Position numbers and translations under genes: made by a program
Assembly (NCBI RefSeq): GCF_024585285.1
Contig: NZ_CP040755.1
Coordinates: 1,798,001 to 1,862,000, forward strand
Length of the DNA stretch: 64,000 bases
DNA from: Colwellia sp. M166
GTDB taxonomy: Bacteria > Pseudomonadota > Gammaproteobacteria > Enterobacterales > Alteromonadaceae
Direction: 5' to 3'
Shown: one piece after another, positions 10,200 through 19,127 of the stretch
Numbering within the stretch: position 1 is the stretch's first letter
How the letters are laid out: each line of letters begins with the position of its first letter
The notes under the pieces: model-generated
Seen by the model: only the letters and a program-made list of their open reading frames with translations
The model's database searches: none
Told to the model about the DNA's origin: nothing

Positions 10200-10540
10200 A
10201 TTACTTTCTCCAAAAGTCTTAACTGACAGTATTTATAATTTTGGTGATGTAACTGCTTATGAAAGCTGTCACACCGAGCAACACAAATACTAAACCAGTA
10301 GCTACAAATAAATAAAATATATAATCAATATCCTTACCATTCACCAGAAAAATAATGGTGTATTAACTCTAAACAAGTTAAGGGAATTATTAAGCTAATT
10401 CAGTAGTTAATAATTTTTTGTTTTAAAAACTTATTATAATATTAGTCTAATTTTTTTATTTATTTGTTAAATTTACTTGATTATCACTATAAGCCATGAC
10501 ATATATCTAGGTTATATTTTTGTTCAAGATTATTAATTTT
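10200..10540. promoter_or_regulatory. Divergent promoter region, aceA / LysR
   Basis: 341 bp without a gene, very AT-rich, separating two divergently transcribed genes, so it must carry both promoters. Divergence from a LysR gene is the usual layout for LysR control of the neighbour, which makes aceA a candidate target. I could not pick a convincing T-N11-A operator by eye among many AT-rich possibilities. Confidence 0.5.
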
Positions 10541-11479
10541 ATGAATATCTCAAAAATCGATTTAAACCTGCTGATTTATCTTGATGTTTTACTTAGAGAG
10601 AAAAATGTTACCCGTGCTGCAGGCCAACTAAATATTACTCAACCTGCCATGAGCAATGGCTTAAAGCGCTTACGGACATTATTTAATGACCCAATACTTG
10701 TTCGCACTTCTGATGGTATGGTGCCAACCGAACGTGCTAGGGCCTTAGCTCCTGCTATTCGTAAAATTTTGCTAGAACTTGAAGAAGCGTTACAAGGTGA
10801 AGAAGAATTTAATGAAAAAAACAGTCACCGTGTTTTTCGCCTGATGGCCAGTGACTATGCCGCGTCAACTTTATTACCAAAGTTATTAAAACGTATTAAT
10901 CAAATAGCCCCTAACGTCACCATAGATATTATGACGCCTAGTGATGTCACTTTTCATGATGTTGAGGCCGGAAAAATTGATATGGCTATCAATCGTTTTG
11001 ACGAGTTGCCACAATCTTTTCATCAAAAAACCATTTGGCGAGATTCATTTTCCTGCTTATTGAGCGCCGATAACTCCGTGGTTTCAAAATTCAACCTTAA
11101 CACTTACCTTAGTGCCAAACATGTTTGGGTATCTAAAACCGGCTTTGGTGTTGGTGTTGGTATGGACCCGCAAGATGTTCAAAAGCTAGGTTGGGTTGAT
11201 GAAGCGTTAGCACGCTTAGGTAAAAAGCGTGATATTAAGGTTTTCACCCGTAATTATCATGTTGCTATGCAACTAGCATTTGAAGATGAACTTGTCGCAA
11301 CATTACCGACTCGAGCAGCGTTAATTCATAAAAATGACAGTAACTACACCATACTTAAACCGCCATTTGATATTCCTGATATTGAACTGAAAATGATTTG
11401 GAGCCCACTGTTACATCATGATGCCAGTCATATTTGGTTTAGACAGCTAGTGATTGAAGCTGCCAACGAAGGTCCGTAA
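10541..11479 (+). CDS. LysR-family transcriptional regulator
   Basis: DNA-binding regulator with an N-terminal winged helix-turn-helix (KNVTRAAGQLNITQPAMSNGLKRLRTLF, about residues 26-53) and a C-terminal periplasmic-binding-protein-like effector domain. Start taken at the ATG (MNISKIDLNLL); a TTG seven codons upstream is less likely. It is divergent from aceA and only 13 bp upstream of lrgA-lrgB, so it probably controls one or both. CidR in Gram-positives is a LysR regulator of the related cidABC and responds to carbon overflow; by analogy an acetate- or pyruvate-type signal is plausible here. The effector is not shown by the sequence. Confidence 0.88.
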   Translation: MNISKIDLNLLIYLDVLLREKNVTRAAGQLNITQPAMSNGLKRLRTLFNDPILVRTSDGMVPTERARALAPAIRKILLELEEALQGEEEFNEKNSHRVFRLMASDYAASTLLPKLLKRINQIAPNVTIDIMTPSDVTFHDVEAGKIDMAINRFDELPQSFHQKTIWRDSFSCLLSADNSVVSKFNLNTYLSAKHVWVSKTGFGVGVGMDPQDVQKLGWVDEALARLGKKRDIKVFTRNYHVAMQLAFEDELVATLPTRAALIHKNDSNYTILKPPFDIPDIELKMIWSPLLHHDASHIWFRQLVIEAANEGP

Positions 11480-11492
11480 GGAAAGTTTAGCC

Positions 11493-11864
11493 GTGCCGAT
11501 AGCATTTAATAAAAAGGCATTTAATGTGCTGTATAGTGTTTTTGCAATTTTTAGTTGCCTTGCACTGGGGAAACTGTGTTCGTATGTTGCTCCAGCATTA
11601 CCCAGTAGTTTATACGGACTAATGTTCTTTACTTTATCATTGCATTTTCGCATTTTCGATGCTGAGCATATAAAAAGTACCGTTGTTTGGTGCTTAAAGC
11701 ATATGGGTGTATGCTTTGTTCCTGCTGGTGTTGGTATTATCAATCACTTTGATTTGATCAAACAATTTGGCATCGCAATCATCCTCATTACCTTTGCAAC
11801 AACCTTTATACTCCTTACCCTGGTTGGGCTATATTATCAGCATTGTCTCGCTGGCGAGGAGTGA
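11493..11864 (+). CDS. lrgA: LrgA/CidA family membrane protein
   Basis: Small holin-like integral membrane protein of the CidA/LrgA (YohJ) family. Start is inferred as the GTG at 11493, which follows TAAGGAAAG with good spacing; an upstream TTG at 11454 would overlap the LysR gene. Four hydrophobic segments are visible, including the family landmark PSSLYGLMFFTLSLHF and FVPAGVGIINHFD. It works with LrgB, 5 bp downstream. LrgAB-type pairs were first described as modulators of murein hydrolase export and, in Bacillus, as pyruvate transporters. Next to glyoxylate-shunt genes, the metabolite-transport reading is attractive but inferred. Confidence 0.82.
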   Translation: MPIAFNKKAFNVLYSVFAIFSCLALGKLCSYVAPALPSSLYGLMFFTLSLHFRIFDAEHIKSTVVWCLKHMGVCFVPAGVGIINHFDLIKQFGIAIILITFATTFILLTLVGLYYQHCLAGEE

Positions 11865-11869
11865 ATAAA

Positions 11870-12589
11870 ATGATACTAACCGAACTATTAGGCTCCCACC
11901 TACTTTCTTCTATCATTGCTGTTGTTGCCACCGTTGTACTGTTTCAGTTTATTACGATGCTGCAACGAAAATTCAATGTTATTTGGCTGCAGCCCATGCT
12001 GCTTAGTATTTTAGTCATTATTGCTCTCATCCTATGGCAAGACATTAGTTTCGATAGCTACTTCTCAAGCTCTTGGTTGCTCAATGCCCTACTTGAACCA
12101 GCCGTTGTTATCTTAGGTTTTCCACTTTATCAACATTTAGAAACCATTACTAAGCAGTGGAAAAGTATTCTGTTAATTTTATCAATAGGTGCACTTATTG
12201 CCATTATCAGCAGCTTTATAATTACCATGTTAATCATCGGTGATTATACCATTGCCGTAGCACTATCACTTAAATCTATTACCACACCAATCGCCATTGC
12301 TATTGCAGGTCAATTAGATGGCAATACCGCCATTACTGCTTTTGCAGTTATGCTTGCTGGTATTTTTGGTGCTTTAATAGGACCACGGTGGCTAACATAT
12401 ATCAAGGTTAGATCGCCAAAAGCCCAAGGTTTAGCTATTGGCGCAGCAAGCCACGCTATTGGTACTGCTACTGTTAGTAACATTAGCTACGAACATGCCG
12501 CTTTTGGCTCTTTAGCCTTAATTGTTTCAGCGGTAATAACAGCGCTCACCAGCCCGTTTATCATTAGCTTTTTGGCTGCATTGTTATAG
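11870..12589 (+). CDS. lrgB: LrgB/CidB family membrane protein
   Basis: Partner of LrgA (YohK family). Start is the ATG at 11870 behind GAGGAGTGA; an upstream TTG is ignored. About 239 aa with six or more hydrophobic segments. Family landmarks seen: LLEPAVVILGFPLYQH, VALSLKSITTPIAIAI, and GLAIGAASHAIGTAT. It overlaps nothing and ends the lysR-lrgA-lrgB cluster. The following 343 bp to glcB are AT-rich with no convincing terminator or repeat by eye. Confidence 0.88.
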   Translation: MILTELLGSHLLSSIIAVVATVVLFQFITMLQRKFNVIWLQPMLLSILVIIALILWQDISFDSYFSSSWLLNALLEPAVVILGFPLYQHLETITKQWKSILLILSIGALIAIISSFIITMLIIGDYTIAVALSLKSITTPIAIAIAGQLDGNTAITAFAVMLAGIFGALIGPRWLTYIKVRSPKAQGLAIGAASHAIGTATVSNISYEHAAFGSLALIVSAVITALTSPFIISFLAALL

Positions 12590-12932
12590 TAAATGAAATA
12601 GCCCCAGAAAATAAAAGATAACTTTTTCAATATCAGTCAATTTGAAAGATATCAGACAATAAAATTCACAAGATGAATACCAAAGATAAAAACAAACAAT
12701 AACATGAATAAAAGTAGGATAATGTAAATAAAATAAAAAATTAAAGCTTAATTAACAATAGGTTAAATTGCAAAGGAAATTTATCGCATTAGTGATTATA
12801 TTAAAATAATATTGATTGCCCAATCACGGCTATTGCATCTGGCAGCCAATATTTTTACATTGCAGGTATTAGCTTTTCGATAAGATATAAAATCAAGCAA
12901 ACGCTGTTCCCAACTTTTAAAATAGGTGCCAC

Positions 12933-15107
12933 ATGACAAAAAGAATTTCAATCGCAAATTTACAGGTTGCGGAAACATTATATAACTTTGTTAATAAGCA
13001 AGTCCTTCCTGGCACAAGCCTAGCTGTGGAAGCATTTTGGGCAGGTTTTGCAAAATTAATTACCGATTTAAGTCCTAAAAATAAAGCGCTATTGCTAAAG
13101 CGTACGGTATTACAGCAAAAAATTACTGCTTATCATCAAGCCCATCAAGCTGAAAGCTTTGAATTTAGTGATTATAAACGCTTTTTAACCGATATCGGTT
13201 ACCTGGCAGCACCAGTTGCTGATTTTGCCATATCAACAGAAAATGTTGACGCTGAATTAGCCACTATGGCCGGACCGCAGCTAGTAGTTCCAGTAATGAA
13301 TGCTCGCTTTGCTTTAAATGCTGTCAACGCGCGCTGGGGCAGTTTATATGATGCCTTATATGGCTCAGATGTTATTTCTGAGACCGACGGTGCAGAAAAA
13401 ACCACAGCCTATAACCCTGCTCGCGGTGCTAAGGTTGTCGCATTTTCTCGTGACTTTTTAGATCAAGCCATTCCGTTAATTGTTGGCTCACACCAAAATG
13501 CTCAATCCTATCAAATTCTAGATAACGCGCTTGTGATTAAGCTAGATAATGGCGACAGCACGGGCTTGGCAGAATCAGCATCCTTTATTGGCTTTAATGG
13601 CGAAGCAGCTAAACCAAGTGAACTTGTTTTTAAACATAACGACTTGCATTTTATCGTGCAATTTGATGCAAGTAACCCAATTGCCCAGAGTGATATGGCC
13701 GGTATTAGTGATATCGCGATGGAATCAGCACTAACCACCATCATGGATTGTGAAGACTCCGTTGCCGCTGTTGACGCAGAAGATAAAATAATTGCTTATC
13801 AAAACTGGTTAGGGTTAAACCAAGGCACTTTATCAGAAACCTTTGAAAAATCAGGTAAACAACAAACACGCTTGATGCATCAAGATAAAAACTATCAAAA
13901 ACTTGATGGTACAGCAGGCAAGCTTAAAGGTCGTAGCTTAATGTTCGTGCGTAATGTTGGTCACCTAATGACCAATAACGCTATTCTTGACCAGCACAAC
14001 AATGAAGTGCCTGAAGGTATTATGGATGCTGTCATCACCTCATTAATATCAACATATGATGTCAATCAGCACAATACCTTGCGCAACAGTGATACGGGTT
14101 CGGTCTATATTGTCAAACCTAAAATGCATGGCCCTGAAGAAGTTGCTTTCGCCAATGAATTATTTGATCGTGTCGAGGAGCTATTATCATTACCACGTAA
14201 CACCCTAAAAATGGGCATAATGGATGAAGAGCGTCGCACCAGTGTTAACTTAAAAGCCTGTATTTATGCAGCAAAAGAGCGTGTAGTATTTATCAACACC
14301 GGTTTTCTTGATAGAACAGGTGACGAGATTCATACCTCAATGTCTGCCGGCGTTATGGCAAGAAAAGCAGATATCAAGTTAACTAAGTGGATCTCTGCTT
14401 ATGAAGATAATAACGTTGATATCGGACTCGCTTGTGGCTTCAGTGGAAAGGCACAGATAGGTAAAGGCATGTGGCCAATACCTGATCAAATGGCTAATAT
14501 GTTGGCGACAAAAATTAACCATGTAGAAGCTGGCGCAAATACCGCATGGGTACCATCACCTACCGCCGCAACACTGCACGCGTTACATTATCATAAAGTT
14601 AATGTTTTGCAATTGCAGCAGCAACTTAAAAACCGTATCCCCGCAAATGTCGATGATATTCTCACAATACCACTAGCAGAACATACCCAATGGTCTGAGC
14701 AAGAAATTTCTGATGAGTTAGACAATAATTCACAAGGTATTTTAGGTTATGTGGTACGTTGGATTGATCAGGGAGTTGGTTGCTCAAAAGTACCTGATAT
14801 TAACGATGTCGGCTTAATGGAAGATCGTGCAACGCTGCGGATATCAAGTCAGCATATGGCGAACTGGTTACAACATAATATCTGTACTGCAGAGCAAGTA
14901 CTAGCGAGCATGAAAAAAATGGCAAGCATTGTTGATCAACAAAACCAAAATGATGCCCAATATCATGCGATGTCTGATAACTTTGATAATAATATCGCTT
15001 TTCAAACCGCATTAGCCTTAGTGTTTCAAGGCCACCAGCAACCTAACGGTTACACTGAGCCTTTACTGCACAAGAATAGACTTCTATTTAAAGCACAAGC
15101 TAAATAA
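12933..15107 (+). CDS. glcB: Malate synthase G
   Basis: Condenses glyoxylate with acetyl-CoA to malate, completing the glyoxylate shunt begun by AceA. At 724 aa it is the monomeric G isoform rather than the ~530-aa A form. Family features seen: MDCEDSVAAVDAEDK (residues ~270-285, catalytic Mg region), SLMFVRNVGHLMTN, VKPKMHGPEEVAF, GIMDEERRTSVNLKACI, NTGFLDRTGDEIHTSM, and GANTAWVPSPTAATLHALHYH. Its own promoter must lie in the 343-bp AT-rich gap upstream. The use of glcB with a long aceA, without aceB or aceK nearby, differs from the E. coli aceBAK operon. Confidence 0.96.
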   Translation: MTKRISIANLQVAETLYNFVNKQVLPGTSLAVEAFWAGFAKLITDLSPKNKALLLKRTVLQQKITAYHQAHQAESFEFSDYKRFLTDIGYLAAPVADFAISTENVDAELATMAGPQLVVPVMNARFALNAVNARWGSLYDALYGSDVISETDGAEKTTAYNPARGAKVVAFSRDFLDQAIPLIVGSHQNAQSYQILDNALVIKLDNGDSTGLAESASFIGFNGEAAKPSELVFKHNDLHFIVQFDASNPIAQSDMAGISDIAMESALTTIMDCEDSVAAVDAEDKIIAYQNWLGLNQGTLSETFEKSGKQQTRLMHQDKNYQKLDGTAGKLKGRSLMFVRNVGHLMTNNAILDQHNNEVPEGIMDAVITSLISTYDVNQHNTLRNSDTGSVYIVKPKMHGPEEVAFANELFDRVEELLSLPRNTLKMGIMDEERRTSVNLKACIYAAKERVVFINTGFLDRTGDEIHTSMSAGVMARKADIKLTKWISAYEDNNVDIGLACGFSGKAQIGKGMWPIPDQMANMLATKINHVEAGANTAWVPSPTAATLHALHYHKVNVLQLQQQLKNRIPANVDDILTIPLAEHTQWSEQEISDELDNNSQGILGYVVRWIDQGVGCSKVPDINDVGLMEDRATLRISSQHMANWLQHNICTAEQVLASMKKMASIVDQQNQNDAQYHAMSDNFDNNIAFQTALALVFQGHQQPNGYTEPLLHKNRLLFKAQAK

Positions 15108-15115
15108 CAAAGTAA

Positions 15116-15151
15116 ATGTCTATACTCATAAATTTTTATGAGTATAGACAT
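15116..15151. terminator. 17-bp perfect hairpin after glcB
   Basis: ATGTCTATACTCATAAA and its exact reverse complement with a TT loop, beginning 8 bp after the glcB stop. There is no following T-run. Probably an end-of-transcript structure. The remaining ~290 bp before the next gene hold a repeated ATTTGCTGGT word but no feature I can name. Confidence 0.6.
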
Positions 15152-15447
15152 ATTTGCTGGTCGTACTTTCGCCTTATTTCAAATAGTAAAACTCGCAATA
15201 ATTTGCTGGTGTTTCCGCAGCAAGATTTACAGCCAATATATAATGTAAAATCCACCTTCCGCTCATTAAATACTCTTGAATTAAGACGAGTTCTGACCAT
15301 AATATCGTTATTTATCTGATAAAATACACCGCTGGTCTTATTGCAGTCGCGTAAAGTCAAATTCCAACCTATATTGCTTTGTAACACAATGATACAATAG
15401 CTATATCATGGAATGATATAATCTGGATATTTGATGAGGAATACAAA

Positions 15448-15972
15448 ATGACCGGACCTACTAAACTCAACTTAGTTGGCTCTATTTTTGTTATCTTGAG
15501 CTTAGTTAGCTCAATTACCCACGCCAATGCGGCAGTAAAAGCAAAGCCACAATATACTTTAGTTATACATAGTGCTGTAAACCACATAAGTGTTATGGCA
15601 AAGAATATTAACGTCAGCTATAACCCCACCAGCTTGAACGGTAAAATATTCAACAAAAACAATAAACTTAACCAGCATTCATTTGCACCAAGCTCACAAC
15701 AACCATTACTTGGCATTCAAGTTGCTGACTTTACAAACTTAGTACCTAATAAGTTTGAAAAGAAAAATACTTTCTTTGAGTTTGCCGCTAAATTTAACGA
15801 CAAATTACAGCAAATTTTAGCTTATTTTGATTTTACAGCCCAAAGTGCTGTACGAGATAGTGAAGCAATCAATACTGAACAAGCCAAAAGAAAAATTCAC
15901 TTAAGTAATGAAAACAGTATTTTGCAGTTGCAAATGCCATTAAAGCAAGACTGTAACACTCGTAAAAGCTAA
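15448..15972 (+). CDS. Orphan secreted protein, 174 aa
   Basis: I do not recognise this protein. The first ~28 residues look like a signal peptide (hydrophobic GSIFVILSLVSSI, cut near ANAAVKA). The mature part is polar, rich in Asn and Lys, with no cysteine until near the end (one Cys), no membrane segment and no repeat. A short amphipathic stretch (FFEFAAKFNDKLQQILAYFDF) is the only strong secondary-structure cue. The start has a good ribosome site (GATGAGGAATACAAA). It stands alone between glcB and a convergent operon, with its own terminator. Probably a lineage-specific periplasmic protein. Confidence 0.65.
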   Translation: MTGPTKLNLVGSIFVILSLVSSITHANAAVKAKPQYTLVIHSAVNHISVMAKNINVSYNPTSLNGKIFNKNNKLNQHSFAPSSQQPLLGIQVADFTNLVPNKFEKKNTFFEFAAKFNDKLQQILAYFDFTAQSAVRDSEAINTEQAKRKIHLSNENSILQLQMPLKQDCNTRKS

Positions 15973-15997
15973 GTGCTGGACGGGTATTTTTTCTCAT

Positions 15998-16026
15998 AAG
16001 AAAAGCCGCTTGCTGCGGCTTTTCTT
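15998..16026. terminator. Bidirectional intrinsic terminator
   Basis: AAGAAAAGCCGC-TTGCT-GCGGCTTTTCTT hairpin with A/T tracts on both sides, between the convergent 174-aa gene and the 16061 gene. Confidence 0.88.
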
Positions 16027-16060
16027 TCTAAATACCCTCTAGTCGGGTTAAGTATAAATA

Positions 16061-17041
16061 TTAGAACTGATAAGCTTGGCCTTTATTCATCAACCTTTCA
16101 GCAGTCATTTTATCAGCAGAACAGTCAGCAATATCTTCTTTACTAAAGACTAAAATACTGTCTTTATATCGGCCGGCTGACTTGGCACCTGCTGACTGTA
16201 AAATAAGGCTAACATGTTCATTTTTAGGTAACGCTTTCAATCCATTACCATATAAACATAAAGTTTCTGTCAATGTGACGGCTAATTGCTGATAGTACTG
16301 CGAGCGCTCTTTACTTCTCTGCGCCTGCTCAGCCTGCTGCTTGGCAACAACTTCATTGGTTAATTGCGTCACTTTACGCTGATTGGCTTGTAACTTTTTT
16401 TCTTGCTCTGCTAGTTTGCTTAGTTCCTGTTTCAGCTCAACTTTACGTTCATCACTCGCTCTTGATAGTTGATAATTTACATCACGCTTTTCGCGCTCAA
16501 TATCTCTCAAGTTATAAGCGAGTTCTCGCTGCTCTTCCCTTAATTCACGGGTTTTATCGCGATTACTTTCAAAAACTTCCACTACTCTTTCATAGCCAAC
16601 TGCAGCAGACTCTAGTGCTTGCGTTACCGTTTTATTAACATCAATATCATATTTTTCATGGAAGTCTTGATTCACTTCAGGAGCAATCGGAGCTACCGGC
16701 ATTTCAGGCAGCTCAGGCATAGAAAAGTTAAAGTTATAATGTCCCCATTGGCGATCACTTGCTGCCGAACTAATAGTAAACACCACACCTTGACCACGTA
16801 AATATGTGCTTTGAATACTATTAATTTTAGAAGACTGACGTGATGACTTATCCTTTACTGACGATTTAATAATATCACTCATAATGGATAGTTGCTTATG
16901 TATACCTGCATACTGCTCTGTATTCTGCTCTGTATTCTGCTCTGTATTCTGCTCTGTATTCTGCTCAACAGCAAACATAGCCCCTGACATCAGTAAACAA
17001 GGTATAGCTAGCGTTGATGATAATAAGCTTAATTTTTTCAT
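16061..17041 (-). CDS. Periplasmic coiled-coil protein with NTEQ repeats
   Basis: No family recognised. Signal peptide at about 1-24 (ends SGAMFAVEQ). Directly after it comes a low-complexity run of four NTEQ units encoded by a perfect 12-bp tandem repeat. Residues ~150-245 are highly charged, rich in Glu, Arg, Lys and Gln, with heptad-like spacing (REERQ/LREEQRELAYNLRDIE type), strongly suggesting a long coiled coil. The C-terminal part has two Cys (LCLYGNG, DIADCSADK) that could form a disulfide. It is the last gene of a sigma / membrane protein / this-protein operon (3 bp after the previous gene), so it may be a periplasmic sensor or effector of that ECF system. Confidence 0.7.
   Translation of the reverse strand: MKKLSLLSSTLAIPCLLMSGAMFAVEQNTEQNTEQNTEQNTEQYAGIHKQLSIMSDIIKSSVKDKSSRQSSKINSIQSTYLRGQGVVFTISSAASDRQWGHYNFNFSMPELPEMPVAPIAPEVNQDFHEKYDIDVNKTVTQALESAAVGYERVVEVFESNRDKTRELREEQRELAYNLRDIEREKRDVNYQLSRASDERKVELKQELSKLAEQEKKLQANQRKVTQLTNEVVAKQQAEQAQRSKERSQYYQQLAVTLTETLCLYGNGLKALPKNEHVSLILQSAGAKSAGRYKDSILVFSKEDIADCSADKMTAERLMNKGQAYQF
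16913..16966 (-). repeat. 12-bp tandem repeat (4.5 units) encoding NTEQ
   Basis: Four identical copies of CTGCTCTGTATT (16913-16960) plus a half unit, inside the 16061-17041 gene just after the signal peptide. Because 12 is a multiple of three, changes in copy number would lengthen or shorten the protein without a frameshift. Confidence 0.9.
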
Positions 17042-17044
17042 ACT

Positions 17045-17764
17045 CTACTCCTCAGCAGTCCAATCAGCAGGTGTACTTTTTATATCACCCGGTTTTAATC
17101 CATAACCTTTAACATCATTTCGTTGATAGGTTTTATGGTACTTAATCGCTTGTTCAAGCGCTTGATATTTAATCTTTTGCTCAAGTAGCTCATCTTTTCG
17201 TTCAGCATTAATATATTGAATAAAGTCGCTAATATCTTCTTTACGCTCTTGCCGAGAAACCCCCATAATATAACTGGCCAGTTGTAAGTTATTATCTTGC
17301 TGCTTTACCTTGATATCAGCGGCATAGTTGGCTAACAACACTTGTTGCTGTAGCGCAAAACCTTGTAACTTCATATCAACCAACTTCGCTATTTCTTCAT
17401 CTTGCAACTGGCTATTAGCCCCGGCAAAACTTAATACAATAGCTTTATCCTGTATCACTAATTCAACGTTAAATAACACTAATGCAACTGCAAGGATGGA
17501 AAATGCCATTGACAATACAGGCAAACCACGCCATTGCCAGAAAGTGACTTTGTCATTGCTAAAAGCACTCGCACGATCCCATGCGGGTACCGATTGTTCA
17601 CCTGACATACTCACTTGCTGTTCAATGGCATTAACAGTGTTTTTACGCTGTTGCCATAGGGTTTCATGTGCTAAATCGCCATCATCGAATTGGCAATCAT
17701 CTGACTTGCCATCAAGCCAGTTAGCAAATGCTTGCTCTTGGCTGAGCTCATCTTTATTTGACAT
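17045..17764 (-). CDS. Single-pass membrane protein, candidate anti-sigma factor
   Basis: 239 aa with an acidic cytoplasmic N-terminal part (~1-75), one transmembrane helix at about 81-100 (LPVLSMAFSILAVALVLFNV) and a ~135-aa periplasmic Gln/Lys/Asp-rich C-terminus that is likely helical. No zinc-binding HxxxCxxC motif is present. It overlaps the 3' end of the ECF sigma gene by 11 bp, and single-pass proteins encoded straight after an ECF sigma are typically its anti-sigma factor; the role is inferred from that topology and position. It is followed 3 bp later by the coiled-coil periplasmic protein. Confidence 0.7.
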   Translation of the reverse strand: MSNKDELSQEQAFANWLDGKSDDCQFDDGDLAHETLWQQRKNTVNAIEQQVSMSGEQSVPAWDRASAFSNDKVTFWQWRGLPVLSMAFSILAVALVLFNVELVIQDKAIVLSFAGANSQLQDEEIAKLVDMKLQGFALQQQVLLANYAADIKVKQQDNNLQLASYIMGVSRQERKEDISDFIQYINAERKDELLEQKIKYQALEQAIKYHKTYQRNDVKGYGLKPGDIKSTPADWTAEE

Positions 17765-18305
17765 GGTCTAACTCCAAATGATCTTTTAATTTATCTAAAG
17801 CGCTATACAAACGAGATTTTACTGTATTTACTGAAATCCCCAATTGCTGTGCTATGTCATCAAAAGTGCAATGCTGAAAAAATTTTAACTCCACGACTAA
17901 CTTTTGATTAATAGGTAATATCTGCAACGCTTGAACTAATATATTCGCTTGTTGGCCAGAAAATAGCTGAGCCTCTGGGCAACCATCATTCGTGTACTCT
18001 TCTTGTTCGGGTACATCATCTAATGACTGGGTTGGCTTTTTTCGACGATAAAACTCAATACAACGATAATGTGCAATTTTAAATAGCCAACCTTTAAAAG
18101 GACTATCGCCACGAAATGAGGCCAAATTACGAAAAACAGCCATAAATACATCTTGCATTAAATCTAAAGCATCATCAGGGTTACTCACCATACGCAAGGT
18201 ATAGTTATACAAGTTTTTTTCATATCGTTTCACTAAGGTAACCCAAGCTGATTTTTTCCCTTTCAGCGCTTGCTTTACTAGCGTTTCATCGCTTCGTTCA
18301 AACAC
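17754..18305 (-). CDS. ECF-type RNA polymerase sigma factor (RpoE-like)
   Basis: Extracytoplasmic-function sigma factor directing RNA polymerase to stress promoters. Region 2 is clear: NPDDALDLMQDVFMAVFRNL (core binding; the acidic DDALD is the usual negatively charged clamp-binding motif) then DSPFKGWLFKIAHYRCIEFYRRKKP (-10 recognition). Region 4 is LPINQKLVVELKFFQHCTFDDIAQQLGIS and NTVKSRLYSALDKLKDHL (helix-turn-helix for -35). 183 aa is normal. First gene of a three-gene minus-strand operon with the candidate anti-sigma. ECF operons are commonly autoregulated; no matching promoter was established by eye. Confidence 0.92.
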   Translation of the reverse strand: MFERSDETLVKQALKGKKSAWVTLVKRYEKNLYNYTLRMVSNPDDALDLMQDVFMAVFRNLASFRGDSPFKGWLFKIAHYRCIEFYRRKKPTQSLDDVPEQEEYTNDGCPEAQLFSGQQANILVQALQILPINQKLVVELKFFQHCTFDDIAQQLGISVNTVKSRLYSALDKLKDHLELDHVK

Positions 18306-18732
18306 TCGGCATCCTATTTTATTAAGTTAACTTACTCTTATATATTAAAAGTAGTGTTGGGTTTGAAAAAAGTTTTAAAATTTTAAATTATTTTTTATAA
18401 GCAGATTCATACTCGAAAATTTTGAAGCACTCGAGCCGTAACTATTATAAAACTTAGCCTTATAGGTTAACTATATCGCGAATATTTAGGGCACATTGCT
18501 CAATTCACAATTGAGCTTAGCCAAAATAAAGGCTTATTAAGGCGCGTTGTTGACGTTAAGATTGAGTAACCTAGAGCAATATAGCCTCAATATTGCACTT
18601 CTTACTGGCTGATATTTCCGATTCACTTCTAGTAATGAAATTTTCAGTAACATAATTTACTTTCAGACTATTTTATTATTAAAAAAAATACGCTACAGTC
18701 CTCATTAAATCTAACAGCGAATAGGAAATATA
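18306..18732. other. 427-bp intergenic region between ECF sigma and ppiC
   Basis: Divergent upstream region for the ECF operon (minus) and ppiC (plus). It is AT-rich with a small dyad GCTCAATT-CACA-ATTGAGC at 18497-18516. No gene or repeat-family copy was recognised. Confidence 0.4.
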
Positions 18733-19014
18733 ATGGTAACAGCATCTGCACGCCATATCTTGGTAGACACTGAAGAGCAATGTCTAACATTAAAGCAACA
18801 AATAGAAGCCGGTGAAGATTTCTCAACCGTAGCAAAAGAGCATTCAAACTGCCCTTCTAAAGCACAAGGTGGCGCACTAGGCTCTTTTGGTCGCGGACAA
18901 ATGGTACAAGAGTTTGATGAAGTTGTTTTTTCTGCTGCATTAAACCAAGTACAAGGCCCAGTTAAAACTCAGTTTGGCTACCATTTATTAGAAGTAACAG
19001 CTCGCAGCGAATAA
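18733..19014 (+). CDS. ppiC: Parvulin-type peptidyl-prolyl cis-trans isomerase
   Basis: Stand-alone cytosolic parvulin catalysing Pro isomerisation. 93 aa, almost exactly one rotamase domain, as in E. coli PpiC: SARHILVDTEEQC, FSTVAKEHSNCPS, GGALGSFGRGQMVQEFDEVVF and the C-terminal KTQFGYHLLEVTAR. No signal peptide. ATG preceded by an AATAGGAAATATA ribosome site. Monocistronic, with its own terminator. Confidence 0.95.
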   Translation: MVTASARHILVDTEEQCLTLKQQIEAGEDFSTVAKEHSNCPSKAQGGALGSFGRGQMVQEFDEVVFSAALNQVQGPVKTQFGYHLLEVTARSE

Positions 19015-19063
19015 AAGCTAGGTTTTGCCGCTAAGTAACTACAAAATATTGCTTATAATGAGC

Positions 19064-19093
19064 AAAAAGCGAAGGCTTCTGCCTTCGCTTTTT
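19064..19093 (+). terminator. Intrinsic terminator of ppiC
   Basis: AAAAAGCGAAGGC-TTCT-GCCTTCGCTTTTT hairpin with a T-tract, 50 bp after the ppiC stop. Confidence 0.92.
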
Positions 19094-19127
19094 TGTTTCT
19101 GTATTGTTGCCTAGCCCAATATGGGTT

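Noticed and set aside
15116..15387. Overlapping short ORFs on both strands after glcB
   Set aside because: They start inside a hairpin, have no ribosome sites and no protein-like composition; they look like chance frames.
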